DNA from: Candidatus Zhuqueibacterota bacterium
GTDB lineage: Bacteria > Zhuqueibacterota > Zhuqueibacteria > Zhuqueibacterales > Zhuqueibacteraceae
Length of the DNA: 37,245 nt
NCBI GenBank assembly: GCA_022616415.1
Contig: JAKEEU010000032.1
Span: 1-37,245 of the forward strand
Direction of reading: 5' to 3'
Shown here: positions 23,967 to 31,476 of the stretch, piece by piece
Numbering within the stretch: the first letter of the stretch is position 1
Layout of the letters: each line of letters opens with the position of its first letter
Notes under the pieces: model-generated
The model's database searches: none
Seen by the model: only the letters and a program-made list of their open reading frames with translations
Told to the model about the DNA's origin: nothing
Position numbers and translations under genes: made by a program

Positions 23967-25101
23967 TCTCGTTTACGTGTATTTGTTTTTGTTCGCTCTC
24001 ATGGTTTCAATTATTTTTGCGCCGTGGGTTCGGCGCCTGGCTTTCCGTTTGAACATGATCGACCATCCCGACCCGTCGGAACGCAAGGCGCATGCGCTGC
24101 CAACGCCGTTGCTCGGCGGGGCCGGCATTTATGCCGCTTTCATGTTAGCCTTGTCCGCCCAACTGATCGGTTTTTTTCTTTTCAAAGACACTGCTTTTTT
24201 CAAAAAGCATTTTTTATTTCTCACCGAGCTTGAAGATTTGCTGCTGCCCGTCTTGCCCGAGCTGTTCGCTATTCTTGCCGGCGCCACGACGATGCTCGTC
24301 CTTGGCTTCGTCGATGACCGCCGCGGCGCGGGTTTCTCCTACAAAATTAAATTTGCCGTGCAGATTCTTGCCGCCAGCCTGCTGCCCGTTTCCGGCATCA
24401 GCACCAATTTCATGCCTTCGCCGCTCTTAAACGCGCTCGTGACCATCGCCTGGGTGGTCGGCATTACCAACGCTTTCAATTTGCTCGACAACATGGATGG
24501 CCTTTCCGCCGGCATCGCGATCATTGCGGCGGCAATTTTTTTGGTGATTACGGCGGCGCAGGCGCAGATTTTTTCGGCCATGATTTTTGCGTTGCTGGCC
24601 GGCGCCATGTTGGGATTTCTATTGCACAATTTTTATCCCGCGAAAATTTTCATGGGCGACACCGGCAGCTTGTTTTTGGGTTATCTGCTCGCCGCCCTCT
24701 CCATTACCAGCAGCTACGTCGTGCCGACGAGCGTCAATCTGTTGCCTGTGCTCACGCCGCTGCTCATTCTGAGCTTGCCGATTTTCGACACGCTTTCCGT
24801 AATGTTCATTCGCCACAAAGAAGGCCGGCCATTATTCATCGGCGACCGCCGCCATTTTTCCCATCGTTTGGTTGAGCTTGGCATGAGCCAGCGCGGCGCG
24901 GTGATTTTCATTTATCTCGTCGCGCTCAGCATCGCCGCCGCCGCCGCCCTTCTGCCCTATTTGCCGTTGTGGGGACAGATTCTCGTACTCCTGCAAACCG
25001 TGGCGATTTACATTATGATTACCATCTTGATGCACGTCGCCAAACGGCGGCATCAATCCGAACAGGTGAATAAACTCGTCGTAGCGAACGAAGATATTTA
25101 G
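23959..25101 (+). CDS. WecA/MraY-type undecaprenyl-phosphate sugar-1-phosphate transferase
   Basis: 380 residues with about ten or eleven membrane helices. Family signatures: DHPDPSERKAHALPTPLLGG near the N-terminus, LGFVDDRRG (the DD metal/catalytic pair), NAFNLLDNMDGLSAG, FMGDTGSLFLGYLLA and a C-terminal cytoplasmic loop with RHKEGRPLFIGDRRHFSHRL carrying the His-rich donor site. It would start the polysaccharide by moving HexNAc-1-P onto undecaprenyl phosphate. The HFSHRL loop favours the WecA/WbpL group over MraY. It closes the rightward polysaccharide block. Confidence 0.92.
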   Translation: MFNLVYVYLFLFALMVSIIFAPWVRRLAFRLNMIDHPDPSERKAHALPTPLLGGAGIYAAFMLALSAQLIGFFLFKDTAFFKKHFLFLTELEDLLLPVLPELFAILAGATTMLVLGFVDDRRGAGFSYKIKFAVQILAASLLPVSGISTNFMPSPLLNALVTIAWVVGITNAFNLLDNMDGLSAGIAIIAAAIFLVITAAQAQIFSAMIFALLAGAMLGFLLHNFYPAKIFMGDTGSLFLGYLLAALSITSSYVVPTSVNLLPVLTPLLILSLPIFDTLSVMFIRHKEGRPLFIGDRRHFSHRLVELGMSQRGAVIFIYLVALSIAAAAALLPYLPLWGQILVLLQTVAIYIMITILMHVAKRRHQSEQVNKLVVANEDI

Positions 25102-25207
25102 TAGACCGTTCAATGAAAGCAAATTCGTAGCATCGTCAAATGTTATTGAAAAAATAGAGTAATGAAATAAAAATTCAACTTCCAAGCAAACTTCTACAAC
25201 TTATCCC

Positions 25208-25235
25208 TTGACAATCCGAAGAAAAAGTGTAATTT
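25208..25235 (+). promoter_or_regulatory. Promoter of the VapBC-like pair
   Basis: TTGACA (25208-25213), 16-base spacer, TAATTT (25230-25235). Start expected near 25242, giving a leader of about 55 bases before the antitoxin ATG 25298. Confidence 0.55.
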
Positions 25236-25297
25236 TATCATAAGAAGATTGAACGATAGAGAGACGAGAATAGAACATCATTTGTATGGAGAATAAA

Positions 25298-25558
25298 ATG
25301 AGTCTGCCAGTTTCTTCAGCCGCCACTCTAAAACGGACGATTCTCACTTCCATAGAAAACATCCCTCCTGAAGGATTAAAAGAAGTAGCTGCCTTTTTGG
25401 AATATTTGCACTATCGATTTCAGAAACAGCAAATCGAAGCCCCTAAATATAAGCCAATTGCCTTGGGCGGACTTTGGAAAGGCACAAAAATTAGCGAGAC
25501 TGACATTGAAGAGATTCGCGAAGAAATGTGGAGCAGCCTGGAGAAAAAAGAATTATGA
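25298..25558 (+). CDS. VapB-like antitoxin (DUF2281-type)
   Basis: 86 residues from ATG 25298, which has GGAG six bases upstream; an ATG at 25286 is in frame but lacks one. The product contains SIENIPPEGLKEVAAFLEYL, the helix typical of the small DUF2281-type antitoxins, then an acidic C-terminal tail (ISETDIEEIREEMWSSLE) of the kind that wraps the toxin. No clear DNA-binding fold is seen in the first 20 residues. The stop overlaps the toxin ATG by 4 bases (ATGA), the usual toxin-antitoxin geometry. It probably represses its own promoter together with the toxin. Confidence 0.82.
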   Translation: MSLPVSSAATLKRTILTSIENIPPEGLKEVAAFLEYLHYRFQKQQIEAPKYKPIALGGLWKGTKISETDIEEIREEMWSSLEKKEL

Positions 25559-25959
25559 ACCGCTTTGTAACCGACACCCATGCATTATATTGGCATCTTA
25601 TGCAGGATCAAAAACTTTCGCCTGCAGCTCAACAAATTTTCCAAGACGCCGATGCCGGAAAAAATCAAATCTTAATTCCAAGCATTATTCTTATCGAAAT
25701 GATTTATCTCATAGAAAAGGGCAGAATCGATGCCTCTTCTCTTGCGAAAGTCCTGGATTTGTTGGATATTGTTGATGGAAGCTATTCCGTGGCCGCATTA
25801 GATTATCACACGGCAAAAGCGCTTCAGCAAGTCCCGCGTTCTGCAGTTCCCGATATGCCCGATCGAATCATTGCCGCCACCGCTCTCCAGCATGATCTCC
25901 CCTTGATCACAAAAGACGAAGCTATTCAGAAATCAGCAATAGTCACCATAGTTTGGTGA
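25555..25959 (+). CDS. VapC-like PIN-domain toxin
   Basis: 134 residues. PIN-domain RNase landmarks are in order: VTDTHALYW (D7), SIILIEMIYL (E48), AVPDMPDRIIAATAL (D100, D103) and LITKDEAI (D121). These acids would bind Mg2+/Mn2+ in the active site; VapC toxins cleave tRNA or rRNA, the target here being unknown. An intact acidic quartet suggests it is active. Coupled to the antitoxin by a 4-base overlap. The pair is more AT-rich than the polysaccharide genes, consistent with horizontal acquisition. Confidence 0.9.
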   Translation: MNRFVTDTHALYWHLMQDQKLSPAAQQIFQDADAGKNQILIPSIILIEMIYLIEKGRIDASSLAKVLDLLDIVDGSYSVAALDYHTAKALQQVPRSAVPDMPDRIIAATALQHDLPLITKDEAIQKSAIVTIVW

Positions 25960-26099
25960 TGTATGGAACAAAATGAAGATTTTTGAATGATCAGCAGCCG
26001 CTTTGCGCCTTATTAGCCAAAGGATCTTTCGTCAAAGTATTCCACCCCCAAAAATTGGAAAATTTTTAACAACGTCCTAATTTCTGGAAAGGAGAGAAA

Positions 26100-26816
26100 A
26101 TGGCAAAATCCACCACAAACGGGCAGTGCCTTTTCTGCAAAGGCACATTCAGCAAACAAGCGATGGCCAGGCATCTGGTTGCTTGCGAAAAAAGAAAGTC
26201 TTTCGAGAAAGCTTCAGCATCGCCGCGGCGCGTTTTTCATCTTTTTGTGGAAGGAAGATATGCGCCGGAATACTGGATACATCTCGAAGCTGAGACGAAT
26301 GCCACGCTTCAGGATCTTGACGGGCTTCTCCGCGACCTATGGCTGGAATGCTGCGGACATCTAAGCGCCTTTACCATTGCCGGACAAACTTATTCCAGCT
26401 CGGTCATGGACGAGTTTGGTGATAAGAATATGAACGCGCCGCTGGGGAAAGTTCTGTATCCGAAAATGAAATTTAGCCACGAGTATGATTTTGGCACGAC
26501 AACGGATCTGACTTTGAAAATTGTCGCCGCAAGAGAAAGCGCCATCAAGCGCGGCGATATTATCTTGATGAATTTTTACTTGCAAGAAGTCAACGGCTAT
26601 ACTATCTTTCATTCGAACCAAAAAACGGAATCCTATGCCCACAATCCATCTCATCGACGCCAGCCCGTACATCTTCCGCGCCTATTTCTCGATTCCCTCT
26701 TCGATAAAAGCGCCGGACGGCTCGCCGGCGAATGCAGTGTATGGCTACACCGCTTTCCTGCTCGATCTTATAAAACGGGAAGAGCCAACTCACCTCGCTG
26801 TCGCTTTCGACGGTAG
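26100..26816 (+). CDS. pRiA4b ORF-3-like protein with zinc finger, 3' end apparently replaced
   Basis: The frame encodes 238 residues. Residues 10-29 are a C2HC zinc finger (C10, C13, H25, C29). From about 43 the pRiA4b ORF-3/TnpR-like domain appears: RRVFHLFVEGRYAPEYWIHL, TLQDLDGLLRDLWLECCGHL and FSHEYDFGTTTDLTLKIV. Complete members continue with a conserved ARN-PP segment and a Cys-rich tail; here homology stops near residue 150. From about residue 179 onward the reading frame is simply an out-of-frame translation of the exonuclease gene (overlap from 26635). So the native 3' end seems lost and the terminal 60 residues are probably meaningless. AAAGGAGAG precedes the ATG. Confidence 0.7.
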   Translation: MAKSTTNGQCLFCKGTFSKQAMARHLVACEKRKSFEKASASPRRVFHLFVEGRYAPEYWIHLEAETNATLQDLDGLLRDLWLECCGHLSAFTIAGQTYSSSVMDEFGDKNMNAPLGKVLYPKMKFSHEYDFGTTTDLTLKIVAARESAIKRGDIILMNFYLQEVNGYTIFHSNQKTESYAHNPSHRRQPVHLPRLFLDSLFDKSAGRLAGECSVWLHRFPARSYKTGRANSPRCRFRR

Positions 26817-27516
26817 CTTGACCAGCTCATTTCGCAACGAGATTTATCCTGAGTACAAGGCACAACGCGAGTTGCCCGATCCGGAATTAATGGCACAGCT
26901 CGAGGCGTGCTGGCAAGTAACCGAAGCTTTGGGCATGAAGGCTTACATCGACAATCGCTACGAGGCGGACGATATTATCGGCACGATTGTCGCCAAGCTG
27001 TCCAAGAAGGATTGTGAATTTGTCGTCGTTTCCGGTGACAAAGACCTGGCGCAACTGGTCAACAAACGCACCATGCTGTGGGATTTTGCCAAAGACCGGC
27101 GCTTCGACGAAAAAGCGGTGAGGCAGCATTTCGGCGTTCGCGCCAATCAAATCGTCGATCTCCTGGCTTTGCAAGGCGATGCAGTGGACAACATTCCCGG
27201 CGTCAAAGGCATCGGGGAGAAAACGGCAGTAGCGTTGTTGGAAAAATTTGCGACGGTCGAGGACATTTATCAAAGAATCGACAAAGTGGAAAAGATGAGT
27301 TTGCGCGGTGCTGCGGCCATTCGTGCCAAGCTGGAGCAGAGCCGTGAGTTCGCTTTTCTTTCCAAACAACTCGCGAAAATTGCCTACAACGCTCCGGTTA
27401 AAACGAGTTTGCCGGCGTTGAAATATGCCGGCGCCGATCGCGGAAAAGTCGAGGCCTTGTTTGACCGCCTCGGGTTTGGGAAAATACGCGAGCGGATTCC
27501 GAAGTGGAAAAGATAG
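26635..27516 (+). CDS. 5'-3' exonuclease (PolA N-terminal/FEN-like domain)
   Basis: 293 residues, a stand-alone version of the DNA polymerase I 5' nuclease. Metal-binding acids are in the expected blocks: IHLIDASPYIFRAYF (D8), AVAFDGS (D59), YEADDIIG (E110, D112, D113), VVSGDKDLAQLV (D135, D137) and LQGDAVDNIPGVKGIGEKTA (D182, D185 and the helix-three-turn-helix DNA clamp). It would cleave 5' flaps and remove RNA primers or help repair. No polymerase domain follows, so it is not polA itself. The ATG lies within the 3' part of the preceding gene's frame, with only a modest GGA upstream. Confidence 0.93.
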   Translation: MPTIHLIDASPYIFRAYFSIPSSIKAPDGSPANAVYGYTAFLLDLIKREEPTHLAVAFDGSLTSSFRNEIYPEYKAQRELPDPELMAQLEACWQVTEALGMKAYIDNRYEADDIIGTIVAKLSKKDCEFVVVSGDKDLAQLVNKRTMLWDFAKDRRFDEKAVRQHFGVRANQIVDLLALQGDAVDNIPGVKGIGEKTAVALLEKFATVEDIYQRIDKVEKMSLRGAAAIRAKLEQSREFAFLSKQLAKIAYNAPVKTSLPALKYAGADRGKVEALFDRLGFGKIRERIPKWKR

Positions 27517-27523
27517 ATTGTCC

Positions 27524-27545
27524 CAAGCGATAGCTTGACTTTTTA
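27524..27545 (+). terminator. Weak intrinsic terminator after the exonuclease
   Basis: CAAGC-GATA-GCTTG followed by ACTTTTT starts 8 bases after the exonuclease stop. The stem is only 5 bp and overlaps the -35 of the next promoter. Confidence 0.35.
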
Positions 27546-27563
27546 GAGAGAATTGAATATCTT
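27535..27563 (+). promoter_or_regulatory. Promoter of the TumE-like pair
   Basis: TTGACT (27535-27540), 17-base spacer, TATCTT (27558-27563). A start near 27570 gives a leader of about 50 bases containing GGAG (27606-27609) before ATG 27621. Confidence 0.6.
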
Positions 27564-27620
27564 TTCTTATAAAACTCAGCTTTAAAAACTATCTTCGCAT
27601 TTATTGGAGTTTACTTAGCC

Positions 27621-27947
27621 ATGCCACAGGATCTTGCTGAAATCGTCCACCCCTTAGTGGACAATGGATTGTATGAAAACGCCGAGGCCGCTGTCAAAGA
27701 TTTGATGGCGGGCCATATTCTCCATCAAATTGAGCATTATCGTGCCATTGGTGAGAAGTTTGAAAAAAAATACGGCATGAAATACGCTCAGTTCGATGAT
27801 TATTTGGCGGAACGCGCCAAAAAGCTCGCCAATGATCCAGCCAACCAAAAACAATTCATGCTCGAAGAGGAAGATGCTTTAGATTGGAAGGTCGCAACCG
27901 AGATGTTGGAGAGCTGGCTAGGCCTCAGGGGGAAAGGATCAAAATGA
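27621..27947 (+). CDS. Probable antitoxin of a TumE-type pair
   Basis: 108 residues. It opens LAEIVHPLVDNGLYENAEAAVKDL, a helix-turn pattern seen in small antitoxin-like proteins, then a long charged helix with IEHYRAIGEKFEKKYGM and an acidic segment EEEDALDWKVATEMLESWLG. I do not recognise a DNA-binding motif with confidence. Assignment rests mainly on context: it has its own promoter, and its stop overlaps the start of a TumE-like toxin gene by 4 bases (ATGA). It could instead be an unrelated partner protein. Confidence 0.7.
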   Translation: MPQDLAEIVHPLVDNGLYENAEAAVKDLMAGHILHQIEHYRAIGEKFEKKYGMKYAQFDDYLAERAKKLANDPANQKQFMLEEEDALDWKVATEMLESWLGLRGKGSK

Positions 27948-28348
27948 GCAAGTTAAGCACATTATTGGCTGAACTTGTTTCGTTGCTGGAGAGTTCTGGG
28001 TTTTGTGAAAATACGCAAATCACAGAAACCTCTTTTTTCTCGACCGAGCAATTTGCTTTCAAAATTAGAACAACCATATTTTCCTCCCTCTCATTTCAAA
28101 TACGGGTTTACTACAATAAAGGCCATTGCGATTACTCCTATCAAGTTTTTGATCAAGAGCCTTTGTGTCGGTGGGACAACAAAGAACACTTTCCTGAAAT
28201 AGAAACTTTTCCCCACCATTGTCATTCCATTAGCGGAAGCGTCGTAGAATCACCCCTTCAAGGAAATCCCGTAACCGATCTTCAATTAGTTTTGGCAGAA
28301 TTAAACAGACTCTTTAATATCGAAGCCAGGCCGGAGCCTAAAAGTTAA
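27944..28348 (+). CDS. TumE-family toxin-like protein (DUF6516-type)
   Basis: 134 residues from ATG 27944. The TumE/DUF6516 signature is clear in the second half: [19 protein letters not shown], then [14 protein letters not shown] and VVES, and a C-terminal helix [12 protein letters not shown]. The RWDN...PE-x-x-TFPHH pattern is the family's conserved core; its biochemical activity is not something I can state. The first 50 residues are a short helix and beta strands. Overlap with the upstream small gene fits a toxin-antitoxin operon. Confidence 0.8.
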   Translation: MSKLSTLLAELVSLLESSGFCENTQITETSFFSTEQFAFKIRTTIFSSLSFQIRVYYNKGHCDYSYQVFDQEPLCRWDNKEHFPEIETFPHHCHSISGSVVESPLQGNPVTDLQLVLAELNRLFNIEARPEPKS

Positions 28349-28410
28349 GCTTACCCATGATCTCCAGCAAGGCTCCCGCAAAATTGCCCGATCAAACCGG
28401 AGGCCCGATC

Positions 28411-29037
28411 ATGAACAACCTAACCATCATTAAACACCCGCTGATTCAACACAAGCTAACCTACCTGCGCGACAAACGCACCGATCACATGCAGTTTCGC
28501 TTACTCGTCAAAGAGCTGACCTCGTTCATGCTCTACGAGGTGATGGCGGATTATCCGTTAAAAGAAGTTGAGATTGAGACGCCGCTCATGCCGGCGAAAT
28601 CTCAGGTTCTGGCGCGGGAGATTTCTTTGGTGCTCATCTTGCGCGCCGGACTTGGCATGTTAGACGGCTTATTGGCGCTCGTACCAGAGGCGCGCGTGGG
28701 ACACATCGGCTTGTATCGCAATGAAGAAACGCTCGAACCGGTGCAATACTATGCCAAGTTGCCGAAGACTATCGCGGAAACCGATGTGATCGTCGTTGAT
28801 CCCATGTTGGCAACCGGCGGCTCGGCGGCAACCGCGGCTGAGATCGTTAAAAAGGCCGGCGCGAAGAATATCAAATTTGTCTGTATCGTCGCTGCGCCGG
28901 AGGGTGTGTCCAAGCTGACTCAGTCTCATCCCGACGTCGCCATTTATGCCGCAGCACTCGATGTCCGGCTCAATGATCATGGCTATATTCTTCCAGGCCT
29001 CGGCGACGCCGGCGACCGCTTGTTTGGGACGAAATAG
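28411..29037 (+). CDS. upp: Uracil phosphoribosyltransferase
   Basis: 208 residues from ATG 28411, the standard family length; GGAG lies about 9 bases upstream. It converts uracil and PRPP to UMP in pyrimidine salvage. The PRPP-binding loop is [17 protein letters not shown] (130-139 core), with [16 protein letters not shown] earlier and the uracil-binding tail [16 protein letters not shown] at the C-terminus. All landmarks are intact. The frame also opens at 28357, but that start lacks a binding site and adds 18 non-conserved residues. Followed after 7 bases by the membrane-protein gene. Confidence 0.96.
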   Translation: MNNLTIIKHPLIQHKLTYLRDKRTDHMQFRLLVKELTSFMLYEVMADYPLKEVEIETPLMPAKSQVLAREISLVLILRAGLGMLDGLLALVPEARVGHIGLYRNEETLEPVQYYAKLPKTIAETDVIVVDPMLATGGSAATAAEIVKKAGAKNIKFVCIVAAPEGVSKLTQSHPDVAIYAAALDVRLNDHGYILPGLGDAGDRLFGTK

Positions 29038-29044
29038 TTTTCTC

Positions 29045-29788
29045 ATGCACGATAAAATAGAACCCCAAAATCGCACGAGCAATCTCTCCACGTGGCTCTT
29101 CCTCTTCGCTTTTGCTTATGCCTTCATGCACGTCGTGCCGGCATTTCTCACGCACGACATTAAAAACCATCTCACCACCGGCGACCTGCTGAATTTCTTT
29201 ACACCGTTCGTGGTCATTCCCTCGGCGTGGAAATTGTATTTTGTCATTCGTGGAAACCTTCAAATTGCTTCGGAGCAAAAAATCAGATTTGCCACAATCA
29301 TTCTCTTCTTTGCTTCGATCTTTTACGTTAACGGCCAAGGCATGAATTTATCAGCCAATGCCATCGCGCGGCATTTGGTGGGCATGGAAAAAACGCCGCT
29401 TTATTGGCTGGATTATTTCTTCGACGAGAAAGTGGGACACATTTTCTGGCATAGCGGCATGCTGGGAATCTCGATTAGCTTTCTCCTGTTAGCCGCCAAC
29501 CTGCAGACAATCCCAACGAGTTGGCCGGCGCTTGCCGGCGCACCCTTCTATAGCTTCGCGTATTTCACCGACGCCGTTGAGGGGCAAACGGTCGCGTTGC
29601 TTTTTCCCAGCGCCATCTTGATTCTCGGCGGAATTTTGCTCCATTTGAAAAAGCAGCCAAATTCACTCAAACAAAATCCCGTCATGCTGTTCTTCCTGGT
29701 TGGATATGTCATTGCCGTTGCGCTCTTTCTCATCTGGTGGATTTGGCAAGGCGGCTTTCCGCAGTTCAGCGAGCTGGGGTGGGTTTAG
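29045..29788 (+). CDS. Multi-pass membrane protein of unknown function
   Basis: About 247 residues from ATG 29045. Six or seven hydrophobic segments are visible (first about 15-35, last about 220-240). Polar residues conserved-looking within the membrane region include GMNLSANAIARHL and a FFDEKVGHIFWHSGM stretch with His/Glu, which could bind a metal or haem, but I do not recognise the family. The ATG comes 7 bases after the upp stop, so they may be co-transcribed. The gene converges on the AAA+ operon, with 79 bases between them. Confidence 0.8.
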   Translation: MHDKIEPQNRTSNLSTWLFLFAFAYAFMHVVPAFLTHDIKNHLTTGDLLNFFTPFVVIPSAWKLYFVIRGNLQIASEQKIRFATIILFFASIFYVNGQGMNLSANAIARHLVGMEKTPLYWLDYFFDEKVGHIFWHSGMLGISISFLLLAANLQTIPTSWPALAGAPFYSFAYFTDAVEGQTVALLFPSAILILGGILLHLKKQPNSLKQNPVMLFFLVGYVIAVALFLIWWIWQGGFPQFSELGWV

Positions 29789-29867
29789 ATGATTAGTGAA
29801 AAGACTTCTGATTTAGTTCAGAAACTTGTTTTACGGTGAGTTTGATAAATAGGCGAACCAAATATTT

Positions 29868-30629
29868 TTATATGCCTCGTTGTTGGAAATTGTTGTACTT
29901 TGACAAAATCTCAGAAGAAAGACTTGATGGATTACGACGAATAGCTTCCACTAAATGTGCAACGTCAATAGGTTTTCCTTCCTTAAAAGCTATTCTTGCT
30001 GCTTCATTTGTAATATTATGGATATCGCTACATGAATAACCATCAAGTAAACCCGCGATTTTTTTGGTCTCAACCTCGCCTACAGGTCTGCCAGACAAAT
30101 ACATCTCCAACAACCCAATTCTGGCTTCGGTGTCTGGTGGGCCAACATAGATCATTTTATCTAACCGTCCTGTGCGCCGAATAGCGGCATCAATTTTGTC
30201 AGGCTCATTGGTGGCCGCGATAACAAAAATACTCTTACTTGCACATTCATTCAGATGAACCAAGAATTCATTTACTTCTTCTGATTTGTATTGTTGGTGT
30301 CCGCCTAAAGCAGCTCGAGAGGGTGCTAAGGCTTCAAATTCGTCGATAAAAATGATGGATGGTGCCTGTTGCTCTGCTGTTGCGAAGATGTCCCGAATTT
30401 TAAGAACGCTATCATGAATAAATGGACTCGCAATCTCCGAAGGGACGACTTCAAGAAAGTAATAATTCAACTCTTCAGCTAATTGCCTTGCAATATATGT
30501 TTTGCCACATCCAGGTGGGCCATAAAGCAAAATCCCGTTTGGTATGGTTAACCCATATTTCTTGTATGGCTCTGGATTTTCTATTGGACGAATCACCTCT
30601 TCAATGAGCAGTTCCTTAAGTGCTGCCAT
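29868..30629 (-). CDS. AAA+ ATPase (FtsH/Cdc48-type AAA domain)
   Basis: 253 residues from ATG 30629. A single classical AAA module: Walker A ILLYGPPGCGKTYIAR (37-44), Walker B SIIFIDEFEAL (92-97), sensor 1 IAATNEPDKID (N141), arginine finger region RRTGRLDK (151-156) and a helical lid with GYSCSDIHNITNEAARIA. It would hydrolyse ATP to remodel proteins, probably as a hexamer. The conserved lead-in (LAKVAGMAALKELLIEEVI) begins upstream of this ATG, in frame with the previous gene and after its TAG. So the true N-terminus may lie in the preceding reading frame. No protease domain follows. Last gene of the leftward chaperone operon. Confidence 0.9.
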   Translation of the reverse strand: MAALKELLIEEVIRPIENPEPYKKYGLTIPNGILLYGPPGCGKTYIARQLAEELNYYFLEVVPSEIASPFIHDSVLKIRDIFATAEQQAPSIIFIDEFEALAPSRAALGGHQQYKSEEVNEFLVHLNECASKSIFVIAATNEPDKIDAAIRRTGRLDKMIYVGPPDTEARIGLLEMYLSGRPVGEVETKKIAGLLDGYSCSDIHNITNEAARIAFKEGKPIDVAHLVEAIRRNPSSLSSEILSKYNNFQQRGI

Positions 30630-30674
30630 GCCAGCGACTTTGGCAAGTCCTTTTGATGTTTTTAAACTGGTATG

Positions 30675-31475
30675 CTAGACGGGTTGGTGTTTTAGATCGT
30701 TTCCTGATGTAGTTCGAGTTGTATTTTGGTCTGAATTCGGGTTTAAACGCAACTCAAGATCACTGAAAGAAACCATCCTTTGTGGACTTTTAGGATCAAG
30801 ACACGCTACGAAAACGGAAGACAAGCGTTGGTCAATATCTTTGTTCCAGTGGCTAGCTGGTGGTAAAATCGTTTTTTTAAGATTCGTTTTCGAGGCAAAT
30901 GCCGACGCATCGATACCTGTGGTTAAGAAATAGGCCATTCTTGCAATAGCATCCACAGTCGCGGGTTCATTTTGAGGATCAAAAGAGCTTACCAATAGAG
31001 GGATACTCCAAACGGCATCTTGTTCTCTGTACAACATCACGGTATCTTTCTGAATGATAGGGTTAACTTGCTGCGAGTTACCCAGCTTGCATGCCGCAAC
31101 CAGATCAAGAACAAGTGATTCTGCCTGAGGTTGAGTCAAAAGCTTTAATCCGTAATCCTCGAATGGAATGATTTGACCTGAAATAGCAACGCAAGCAAGA
31201 AACAAGAAGTTTTCTCCATAGGAGCGAATTTCGTACGCCAGCACTTTAACCCGATCCTCTTTTAAAATGCTCCACCAGTGCAAATGGTTTTCTTGCACTT
31301 TTAGAACCTCTTTCTGCATTGCTGAGTGAATTACAATTCCAAACCGCCCTGGAACCGGCTGAATTTTGTAAATCTCGTAAGCTCCTGCAGAAACAATGGG
31401 GTGCTGAATTGTCCCTACAGTGAGAAAGTTTGCGCCACGAGGGAAGGTGGGTTTTCTGTCTAAGCGAAATTCCAT
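30675..31475 (-). CDS. Pseudokinase-like protein preceding the AAA+ gene
   Basis: 266 residues, not matched to a named family. The C-terminal about 90 residues follow the layout of a protein-kinase C-lobe: TVDAIARMAYFLTTGID (like helix F, with no DFG/APE before it), then helices up to FVACLDPKSPQRMVSFSDLELRL (like helices H-I, cf. xxCLxxDPxxR). The N-terminal half is beta-rich. No glycine loop, HRD or DFG is visible, so if kinase-like it is catalytically dead. It starts one base after the Hsp70-like stop. It ends in TAG, but the same frame continues through 15 sense codons into the AAA+ ATPase, so the two may be one interrupted protein. Confidence 0.72.
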   Translation of the reverse strand: MEFRLDRKPTFPRGANFLTVGTIQHPIVSAGAYEIYKIQPVPGRFGIVIHSAMQKEVLKVQENHLHWWSILKEDRVKVLAYEIRSYGENFLFLACVAISGQIIPFEDYGLKLLTQPQAESLVLDLVAACKLGNSQQVNPIIQKDTVMLYREQDAVWSIPLLVSSFDPQNEPATVDAIARMAYFLTTGIDASAFASKTNLKKTILPPASHWNKDIDQRLSSVFVACLDPKSPQRMVSFSDLELRLNPNSDQNTTRTTSGNDLKHQPV

Positions 31476-31476
31476 A

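Noticed and set aside
26635..27516. Truncated DNA polymerase I gene
   Set aside because: Stand-alone 5'-3' exonucleases of this size are a known group, and the gene ends cleanly after its DNA-binding region.
30675..30677. Genome-wide recoding of TAG (for example pyrrolysine)
   Set aside because: Other genes in the window, such as upp and the exonuclease, end normally at TAG, so TAG is used as stop here.
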